From the NCBI RefSeq assembly GCF_040219335.1, contig NZ_JAVJSQ010000014.1, positions 62,001 through 126,000 of the forward strand: a DNA stretch of 64,000 nucleotides. Direction: 5' to 3'. Position numbers and translations under genes: made by a program. The first letter of the stretch is position 1. Every line of letters begins with the position of its first letter. The DNA comes from Gimesia sp. (lineage in GTDB: Bacteria > Planctomycetota > Planctomycetia > Planctomycetales > Planctomycetaceae). The notes under the pieces are model-generated. The model was not told the DNA's origin and did not search any database. It saw only the letters and a list, made by a program, of their open reading frames with translations. This document shows, piece by piece, positions 57,969 to 64,000 of this stretch.

Positions 57969-58703
57969 CTACTCACCCCGCAACCGTTTGCCCAGCTTGC
58001 CGACTTCGGCCGCCAGTTCCTTGCGGGCTTCGCCCAGACCTTCGGGAGTCAGGTTGCCCCCCTTGAGGTAGTCCAGCACGATGTCTTCAGCTTTCATCAG
58101 ATCCTTGCACGCGTCCGCGATTTCGGAAGCAATCTCGTGAGGAATCGTCGTCACGCCGTTCAAATCGCCGTGCAGCAGGTCGCCGGGAAAAATCGGAATG
58201 CCACCCACGGTAATCGGCACATTGACCGCCAGCGTGTGACAGTAACCGTGCGCACAGATCGCCCCGTTCGTAAACGCGGGGAAGTCGAGAGCTTCAACCT
58301 GGTCCAGGTCACGACCGGCGCCGGAGGTGATGATCCCTTTCGCACCGTATGCTTTATAAGTGCTGCACATCACTTCGCCGAACGTGGCGGAAGCGGTTGG
58401 CTCGTCCATATCCTGGTAAACGACAACCGGTGCACCCGGCAGTGATTCAAAAGCAGCGACCTGGTTATCCAGACCGGCGTAAACGTCTCCACTGCGGGGC
58501 GGTGCCATGCTGCGGAAAGTGGAAGTCAACGCGTAGCCAACCATGGGAGGCATCTTGGGGAAACAGGCTTTGATCGTATCGTTCATAAAGCCGACGTTCC
58601 GCGGACGGATGTTCCACAGCTCGATCACATTACAGACGGTCGGGGTGTCATACTTGGCAAGTTCATCCAAAGCTTCGTTGGAGAGGCCTTCAGTCGTGGA
58701 CAT
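57969..58703 (-). CDS. RraA family protein (aldolase-like)
   Basis: A 244-residue protein of the RraA/HMG-aldolase fold. Typical segments: YDTPTVCNVIELW, GYALTSTFRS, GDVYAGLDNQ, FGEVMCSTYKAYGAKGIITS, GAGRDLDQ (the G-x-x-RD motif), VGGIPIFPGDLLHGDLNGVT. Members act as 4-hydroxy-4-methyl-2-oxoglutarate/oxaloacetate lyases or related lyases; RNase inhibition is limited to some gammaproteobacterial members. It follows the DUF2088 gene by 24 nt, so the two probably act in one pathway. Confidence 0.87.
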   Translation of the reverse strand: MSTTEGLSNEALDELAKYDTPTVCNVIELWNIRPRNVGFMNDTIKACFPKMPPMVGYALTSTFRSMAPPRSGDVYAGLDNQVAAFESLPGAPVVVYQDMDEPTASATFGEVMCSTYKAYGAKGIITSGAGRDLDQVEALDFPAFTNGAICAHGYCHTLAVNVPITVGGIPIFPGDLLHGDLNGVTTIPHEIASEIADACKDLMKAEDIVLDYLKGGNLTPEGLGEARKELAAEVGKLGKRLRGE

Positions 58704-58727
58704 GAATGGGTTCCTGTTGGTTAAATT

Positions 58728-60008
58728 TCAGTGTTGCGGTTTCTTAAAAACGGAGGCCAGATTCCCTTCCGCATCGAAAGGCAAGTCGAACGGCCCGGAA
58801 ATGATTTCCAGGTCGTCGCGGCTGTTGATCTCCTCCAGGTACGTTTCGCTGACGACAACTTCGCTCAGTTCAAGCGTGTCGTAAATCTGTACGATGCCAC
58901 TGGTTTCGGGTTCCACCAGCCCCACAGTCTGCAGGGCCGCTTCAATGGCTTCGCGGTCATTCGGATACACCAGAGGAACCATTCCGGCGGTAGGATGACT
59001 CCCTGTAATCGTATTAATGCGGGTGCTTTGCCAGTCCACCCCCGCCACGGTCCGCTCGTTCGTGAACTCGGCCAGACCGATGCCGCACGCGTTGCCATGC
59101 GTCTCTTCGGTCAAACCACGAATCATAATTCGTTTGCAGGCGACGACATCCCGTTCCGTGGCGGCATGGTCATTGAACTTCCGTCCGACCACGCAGGCAT
59201 CCATTCCCGAACCGCTGATGTTCTTCCCGATCCGATCCACGATCAGCAGATCGATCTTCGGGAAAGGCAGTCGAGGGAGCCACTGGCGGGCAATCTCCAG
59301 CAGTTCCTTCTCCCGTTCGTAAAAGTTCTCCGGCGCCACAGCTTCGATCATGCCGGTTTCGTCGTAGGAATTCTCGACAATCGCCAGGCCACCGATCACA
59401 CTGCATTTTTTCAATACCGACGCTGCCACCGCCTTGATGATCTCTTCAAAACTGTGATCTTCAATCGCCCGATGATAAATCTTGGCCCCCTCATGCTTCC
59501 CCAGGCCGATCAACATCATCTTATGCAGACCCGATTCAATATCCCCCACAAACCGGGTGTGCGGTTTGACCCGTCCACAGACCAGCACATGATCCGCAGC
59601 GTAGGCGTTCTTATCAAAATGCACCGGAATCCCGTGCGGCGTCTGGTCAACAATCACCGTTTCCATCGAGGAACGGATCTCCACCCCCATCGCTGCTTCC
59701 GTCACCCCATACGAGGCAATCACCTGCGCCTGACCTTCCGCGGTCCCGCCGCCATGACTGCCCATTGCCGGGACGATAAACGGTTCCGCGCCGAGTGACT
59801 TCAGGTAATCGACAGTCGACTTGATAATCAGCGCAATATTGGCAATTCCGCGGCTTCCCACAGGCACCGCCACAGAATCCCCCGGTCTGACTACTTCCCC
59901 CAGATTCAGCTTCGACAACGTCGATTGAACTGCTTCCGCCACATCGTCAACGCGCGTCGTGGGGAAGTGCTGGCGGACCCGGTAAGCCTGGGGCAGATTC
60001 ATGTTCAT
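58728..60008 (-). CDS. DUF2088/lactate-racemase-domain-like protein
   Basis: A 426-residue protein. ATG 60008 is preferred because the longer frame would begin with TTG at 60026. N-terminal: GDSVAVPVGSRGIANIALII, then FIVPAMGSHGGGTAEGQAQV. Middle: VCGRVKPHTRFVGDIESGLH. These fit the DUF2088 (LarA N-terminal-like) family. Whether a nickel-pincer cofactor is used is not clear. Adjacent RraA-like gene suggests sugar-acid or hydroxy-acid metabolism. Confidence 0.75.
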   Translation of the reverse strand: MNMNLPQAYRVRQHFPTTRVDDVAEAVQSTLSKLNLGEVVRPGDSVAVPVGSRGIANIALIIKSTVDYLKSLGAEPFIVPAMGSHGGGTAEGQAQVIASYGVTEAAMGVEIRSSMETVIVDQTPHGIPVHFDKNAYAADHVLVCGRVKPHTRFVGDIESGLHKMMLIGLGKHEGAKIYHRAIEDHSFEEIIKAVAASVLKKCSVIGGLAIVENSYDETGMIEAVAPENFYEREKELLEIARQWLPRLPFPKIDLLIVDRIGKNISGSGMDACVVGRKFNDHAATERDVVACKRIMIRGLTEETHGNACGIGLAEFTNERTVAGVDWQSTRINTITGSHPTAGMVPLVYPNDREAIEAALQTVGLVEPETSGIVQIYDTLELSEVVVSETYLEEINSRDDLEIISGPFDLPFDAEGNLASVFKKPQH

Positions 60009-60410
60009 AGTCGTAATTCGATCCAATCAGTTCCGGGGGCGGGCAAGCGGGATGGTATCCATGCGTCTGATATATGAAGAGTCTGTTATTGTACGGTATT
60101 CTGATCCAATTCCGCTACACTCCCGACCCTCCGCCTGTCAGAATCAGGGCAGATCGGTAATCGCCGCCGGTTCTCCGGCTGCAGCCCGGAACAGTCTTGT
60201 TCTAAAGTCTCGATTGCGATACCTTTACCAATGGTCCATCCCTCCCACACCGGCCGAACCCGGATTGGCCGACAACCAGCGTCCGCCGCAAGTGTCAGAC
60301 ATCAAGGCACACGCGTCAGATCAGGTCTGAGAGGGAAACCATCTGATTACCCAAGAACAATCAGCAGGTCGAAACTGGAAGTCGAGCCTTGTTGCTGCAA
60401 GGAAGCAGAT
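60009..60410. other. Divergent intergenic region
   Basis: It lies between the DUF2088 gene and the FlgG-like gene. The frame from 60231 continues into the latter but lacks a ribosome binding site and codes for a basic, low-complexity stretch; it is not included. No gene or hairpin is seen. Confidence 0.4.
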
Positions 60411-62033
60411 ATGAGAAAAAACTTTGAACGGATTATCTTTGCAGTCTCTGTTTGTGTGCTGGCAGGGGTCCTCTTCATTCAGGGCATCCTGTATCTGAGA
60501 GATCTGGGATTCACAGACGAGTCCACCCCCGTCACACTCTCGCTCTCGCAGGATCCGAATCCTGTCGCTGAACCGGAGCCGGCGCTGACTGAGAGCGAAC
60601 TGGCTCCCCTGCCGGCTCTGCCTCAAATCGAGCTCGCACTCGCCGAAGCCAAGGACGGAACAGAACTCGCAGCAGACGAAGTGGAAGCGCCCACACTCGA
60701 CGGTCCCCGGCTGTCAGTTCCCGAAAGCGGCCAGGGCAAGATTCTCGCGAACCCCGAGAGTGCCCGGCCCGCACTGCCACTGCTGCCCGCACTGGAAGCC
60801 GAACATCCCCAAACACCCGGCCCGCTGATGCCGCCCCTCAATGCAGAACCGCTGGTCGAGAAACCCCGACACGATGATGCCGCTGCTGACAAACTGATCC
60901 GCTCGATCATCAAAGAACATCTACCCCACGCCACTCCGGAAGAACTCCAGATCTGGTTTGAAGAACTCAGAGGCGTCCCCCCCAAAGTCGCGAATGACAT
61001 GCTCGCCATTCGCAAGCTCCTGCAGCCCAAAACCGCGCTGCGGATGCCCATCGAAAAATGGGAGGAGCTGAATCCGACACTGGAACTTGCACCGCCGCAA
61101 CAACAGCCCGTCTCTTCGACACACAACCGGGGCAGCGACCAGGGAGGCTTCATCGGCTTCTCGTCACAGGCCGACCGGGACGAACTCCTGCAGCGTCTAA
61201 GGCCCACCGTCGATGCCCTGCGGATGTCGCGGGATGTGATCGTCAACAACATCGCCAATGCAGGCACCGTCGGCTTCAAACGATTGAACGTGGAATTTGA
61301 AGCACTCCCCTACGAATACATTGAAACGCCTGCCAGCGAGAAAAACTCGGCTGCACCGCCGATCGCAGTCGGCATGGGCAGCCAGGTCCTGCAGACCCGA
61401 CTCTCACAGACTGCCGGCGAACTGATTAGAACCGGCCGCAAACTCGATGTCGCCATCGAAGGTCAGGGCTTTCTGCAGGTCAGCCTCGGAGAACAGACTC
61501 TGTTTACCCGCGCCGGCCGCCTGATGATCGACGACCAGCGTCGCCTCTGCCTGCGGGGTTCTCAACAGAATTTCCCACTCGCACCCGAAATCCTCATTCC
61601 GGAATCGGCACACTCGGTGCAGATCCGTGAGAACGGCGCCGTCGTCGCGATTGTTACCAACAAAGAATCAGCCGACGCAGAACAGCAGCTGGGCACCATC
61701 CAGCTGTCCTGCTTTGCCGATGACACCGAACTCTTTCCACGCGAGTCCTGCCTGTTTGAAGCGACTGCCCGCTCGGGGGTTCCCCGCGAACTGACGCCGG
61801 GAAAACAGGGGGCCGGCCTGCTCGTGTCTGGCATGCTCGAGGCGTCTAATGTTTCCATCGCAGAAGAACTGGAAGCACTGGCCTCGATCAAACAGCGCGT
61901 CGATGCGCTGCAGACCATCTATCAACTGGATACCCTTGAACCGGTACAGGCTGATCTCGGTCCCCCTTCTGATCGTATCGCTCGACCGGAAGGTCAGCGA
62001 CTGCCCCGCGGCAATCGCCCGATTATCAAATAA
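60411..62033 (+). CDS. Membrane-anchored FlgG-like (flagellar rod/hook-type) protein
   Basis: A 540-residue protein starting at ATG 60411 after AAGGA. One N-terminal membrane segment (IIFAVSVCVLAGVLFIQGIL) and a Pro/Glu/Ala-rich region (~residues 40-165) precede a small helical module. From ~255 it resembles FlgG/FlgF: LRMSRDVIVNNIANAGTVGF (N-terminal rod helix), GRKLDVAIEGQGFLQV, LFTRAGRLMID, and C-terminal MLEASNVSIAEELEALASIK. Real FlgG is about 260 residues and has no membrane anchor. No other flagellar gene is nearby. It may be a repurposed appendage protein. Confidence 0.78.
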   Translation: MRKNFERIIFAVSVCVLAGVLFIQGILYLRDLGFTDESTPVTLSLSQDPNPVAEPEPALTESELAPLPALPQIELALAEAKDGTELAADEVEAPTLDGPRLSVPESGQGKILANPESARPALPLLPALEAEHPQTPGPLMPPLNAEPLVEKPRHDDAAADKLIRSIIKEHLPHATPEELQIWFEELRGVPPKVANDMLAIRKLLQPKTALRMPIEKWEELNPTLELAPPQQQPVSSTHNRGSDQGGFIGFSSQADRDELLQRLRPTVDALRMSRDVIVNNIANAGTVGFKRLNVEFEALPYEYIETPASEKNSAAPPIAVGMGSQVLQTRLSQTAGELIRTGRKLDVAIEGQGFLQVSLGEQTLFTRAGRLMIDDQRRLCLRGSQQNFPLAPEILIPESAHSVQIRENGAVVAIVTNKESADAEQQLGTIQLSCFADDTELFPRESCLFEATARSGVPRELTPGKQGAGLLVSGMLEASNVSIAEELEALASIKQRVDALQTIYQLDTLEPVQADLGPPSDRIARPEGQRLPRGNRPIIK

Positions 62034-62063
62034 CCCGCTCGCAAATCAGCGAGTGCGTTCTGC

Positions 62064-62510
62064 TCAGGAGAAGATTTCCTTGAGCTTGTTGTGGCGGTGA
62101 TAGAAGCCTTCGTCGAACACATCGAGCAGCTTGGATTCCGTCACGATGAATCCGAGCAGACCTCCCGGGGGTTGAAATTCGAGCCGGTCAATCACGGTCA
62201 CCAGGTTATCGCCGCTGGGTACGATTTCGTGTTCGTGGATGTAATGCTTGAGCGGACCGGAAATCTGTTTTTCGGTAAACAACTTCGGTTCATCGAAAAC
62301 GGTGATCTCGTGGACCCCTTCCTGCACCTGCCCGAAGCCCTGAATACGAAATTCAATCGTCGCCCCTTTATAGAGCTTGTCCGGTTTTTTCGTAAATGTC
62401 AGGCCGGCATCCGGAGGACTGATCTTCAGAATATTTTCGGTATCGATCAGAAACTCGAATACCTGTTCGGGGGTGGCGGTCAGCTGCACGCTGGCTTCGA
62501 AGTTCGCCAT
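62064..62510 (-). CDS. SRPBCC family (START-like) protein
   Basis: A 148-residue protein with the helix-grip fold: FEASVQLTATPEQVFEFLID at the start, LYKGATIEFRIQGFGQVQEG in the middle, and YIHEHEIVPSGDNLVTVIDR. It binds a hydrophobic ligand or acts as a cyclase/dehydratase. It is convergent with the FlgG-like gene and divergent from miaA. Confidence 0.87.
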   Translation of the reverse strand: MANFEASVQLTATPEQVFEFLIDTENILKISPPDAGLTFTKKPDKLYKGATIEFRIQGFGQVQEGVHEITVFDEPKLFTEKQISGPLKHYIHEHEIVPSGDNLVTVIDRLEFQPPGGLLGFIVTESKLLDVFDEGFYHRHNKLKEIFS

Positions 62511-62682
62511 GGTCTCTCTCTTTCGACTTTCAACGCGGATAAATATACTTTACAACAGTACGTTTTCTAAGCGGTCAGAGCCGCCGCGCCTATCCTAGCT
62601 GAATGTTTTCGAAATAACGAGTCCCCCAACACCCCGGATCGGGTTTCCCCGCGATCTGGGGTCTATCTGAAGCGAATTCCCC

Positions 62683-63615
62683 ATGCAGTTTTCCCCGGAA
62701 GTCCTGAAACAGTGCTGGTTTCTGGCTGGTCCCACCGCCTGCGGCAAGACCGAACTCAGCCTGCAGCTGGCCGAACATCTGGATGCGGAAATCCTGGCCC
62801 TCGACTCGATGTCTCTCTACCGGGGCATGGACATCGGCACCGCAAAAGCTTCGCCTGAAGAACAGCAGAGAATTCCCCATCATCTGATCGACGTCATCGA
62901 CCCACACGAGGAATTCAGCGTCGCCGATTACCTGACCGCCGCCGAACAATGTTGTCGGGAAATCATCGACCGCGGACATGTTCCCCTCTTCGTGGGAGGC
63001 ACCGGCCTTTACCTGCGGGCCGTCTTACGCGGCGTCTTCGAAGGCCCCGCCGCCGACTGGGATTACCGCCGCGAACTCGAACAGTTCGTCGAGGCCGAAG
63101 GCAACCTGGCTCTGCATGCGAGACTGGCCGAAGTGGATTCGGTCTCCGCAGAAAAACTGCATCCCAACGATCTCCGCCGCGTCACGCGGGCCCTGGAAGT
63201 TTACCACGTCACCGGCCAGCCGCTTTCGTCCCAACACCAGGAAACCGCCCTCCCCGCAGACGAAAGACCGCAGCACGTCTACTGGCTCTCCCCCGATCGC
63301 GACTGGCTCTACGCCCGCATCAACGCCCGCGTCGACCTGATGCTGCAGGCTGGACTGCTGGACGAAGTCAAAACGCTGCTCGCCGCAGAACAGCCACTCA
63401 GCCGCACCGCCCGACAGGCGCTCGGTTACAAGGAACTGATCGACCACCTGGAAGGCGACATCGCTTATGACGACGCGGTCGAAACCCTGAAAGTCCGCAC
63501 CCGCCAGTTCGCCAAACGCCAGCACACCTGGTTCCGCAACCTCGAAGAATGCCACGCACTCGAAGTCACTACCACAGACACCACAAACGACCTGCTCGAT
63601 AAACTGCTGAAGTGA
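62683..63615 (+). CDS. miaA: tRNA dimethylallyltransferase
   Basis: A 310-residue enzyme that adds a dimethylallyl group to A37 of tRNAs reading UNN codons. Walker-type loop AGPTACGKTELS, DSMSLYRGMDIGTAKAS, HHLIDVIDPHEEFSVADY, GGTGLYLRAVLRGVFEGP and QALGYKEL are diagnostic. The TGA stop belongs to a TGATTTTACTACCACGAAA stretch shared with the dispersed arrays, so the 3' end abuts the repeat. Confidence 0.95.
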   Translation: MQFSPEVLKQCWFLAGPTACGKTELSLQLAEHLDAEILALDSMSLYRGMDIGTAKASPEEQQRIPHHLIDVIDPHEEFSVADYLTAAEQCCREIIDRGHVPLFVGGTGLYLRAVLRGVFEGPAADWDYRRELEQFVEAEGNLALHARLAEVDSVSAEKLHPNDLRRVTRALEVYHVTGQPLSSQHQETALPADERPQHVYWLSPDRDWLYARINARVDLMLQAGLLDEVKTLLAAEQPLSRTARQALGYKELIDHLEGDIAYDDAVETLKVRTRQFAKRQHTWFRNLEECHALEVTTTDTTNDLLDKLLK

Positions 63616-63620
63616 TTTTA

Positions 63621-63658
63621 CTACCACGAAAAGCACGAAAGACACGAAAGACACGAAA
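63621..63658 (+). repeat. CACGAAA-type 9-bp array, copy 5 (four units)
   Basis: CTACCACGAAA starts 5 nt beyond the miaA stop and continues as four units. Orientation relative to the preceding gene matches the other copies. Confidence 0.8.
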
Positions 63659-63802
63659 TTATTCTTTCTGAGAATCGCCAGCAGTAATGAGAAGTAAAAC
63701 ACTCAGAAGCTGGAACCAGTCCTGTTAAAAACTACTTCTGTTTCACCTGCCAAAAATATCAGGCTGGCAATGACGTGCAGGCACCAACATCAAGTTTTAA
63801 AT

Positions 63803-63830
63803 TTTCGTGCTTTTCGTGTCTTTCGTGGTT
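63803..63830 (-). repeat. CACGAAA-type 9-bp array, copy 6
   Basis: Three units ending in GGTT rather than GGTAG, 24 nt beyond the stop of the GxxExxY gene. It is inverted relative to copy 5, since the two flanking genes converge. Confidence 0.8.
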
Positions 63831-63854
63831 AAATAATTTCGAATCATAAGCGAT

Positions 63855-64000
63855 TCACAAAACATAGCGTTCAACGGTGACTTTAGGATAACTCCCAAAG
63901 TTGATCAGCAGCCCCAGCTTCTTCTCGGCTGCTTTCTGATAATTGATTAGTTGTGCTGCATGCTCAGATCCCAGTGATTTCACAGCTTTCAGTTCCAGAA
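63855..64000 (-). CDS. GxxExxY-family protein, C-terminal fragment (5' end outside window)
   Basis: The frame enters from the right edge and ends with TGA at 63855-63857. The visible residues read [20 protein letters not shown], then [20 protein letters not shown]. This is the C-terminus of GxxExxY proteins, a PD-(D/E)xK-like family whose E-L-K element is part of the nuclease-like core. The gene family is common and poorly understood. Convergent with miaA. Confidence 0.85.
   Translation of the reverse strand, partial: LELKAVKSLGSEHAAQLINYQKAAEKKLGLLINFGSYPKVTVERYVL

Noticed and set aside
60231-60410. N-terminal extension of the FlgG-like protein
   Set aside because: It is basic and low complexity without a ribosome binding site. 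ATG 60411 has AAGGA and begins the membrane anchor.

Overview
This 64 kb window looks like chromosomal DNA of a planctomycete, most likely a Gimesia-like member of the Planctomycetaceae. That placement is inferred from gene content: paired DUF1549/DUF1553 proteins carrying CxxCH, a DUF1501 protein, an ECF sigma factor of the Rhodopirellula/Verrucomicrobium type, DUF1080 and DUF1207 proteins, an HTTM protein, a FloA/NfeD pair and a YhaN-like ATPase with DUF4332 modules. I found no rRNA, tRNA, CRISPR array or complete transposon.

Layout. 0-10 kb holds the tail of a ceramidase-like protein, an HTTM membrane protein with a small partner, a fused CobA-HemD, secreted hypotheticals, a lone ABC-2 permease, TrkA and a PilZ protein. 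10-17 kb is a minus-strand block: an ECF sigma factor whose end overlaps a transmembrane protein joining an anti-sigma-like N-terminus to DUF1549/DUF1553, and a separate DUF1549/DUF1553 plus DUF1501 unit. 17-23 kb has an SDR, a PilZ protein and a dedicated type II fatty-acid-synthesis-like cluster (dehydratase, FabG, long ACP, second dehydratase, FabF). 23-31 kb has an alpha/beta hydrolase with a cysteine nucleophile, a receiver-only response regulator, and an overlapping pair: a Mre11/SbcD/YhaO-like protein that has lost its metal-binding motifs and a 1418-residue YhaN/SMC-like ATPase ending in two DUF4332 modules. 31-36 kb is a minus-strand run of nfeD, floA, a hypothetical, a GT4 glycosyltransferase and cinA.

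36-44.5 kb holds a DUF1080 protein, a DUF3311/sodium-solute symporter pair, a YbgC-like thioesterase and a LolD/FtsX-type ABC exporter. 44.5-50.4 kb is an accessory-looking stretch: an orphan HTH/terminase-small-subunit-like protein and several small hypotheticals (zinc ribbon, HEAT, SseB-like, DUF4272, immunity-like) separated by dispersed repeats. 50-64 kb returns to housekeeping and regulation: ilvD, an ABM monooxygenase, a GAF sigma-54 activator, a secreted ankyrin protein, an RraA/DUF2088 pair, a membrane-anchored FlgG-like protein, an SRPBCC protein, miaA, and the end of a GxxExxY gene at the right edge.

Non-coding signals of note are inverted REP-like pairs with compensatory stem changes, two GTAG-plus-hairpin repeats, six arrays of a 9-bp CACGAAA-type unit that all lie at the 3' side of a gene in the same relative orientation, a 21-22 bp GGACAAA tandem repeat, three consecutive hairpins between fabG and the ACP gene, and several strong intrinsic terminators. 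The strongest candidates for undescribed biology are the degenerate-Mre11/YhaN-DUF4332 pair and the anti-sigma-DUF1549/DUF1553 fusion. All family assignments come from reading motifs by eye; no database search was run.
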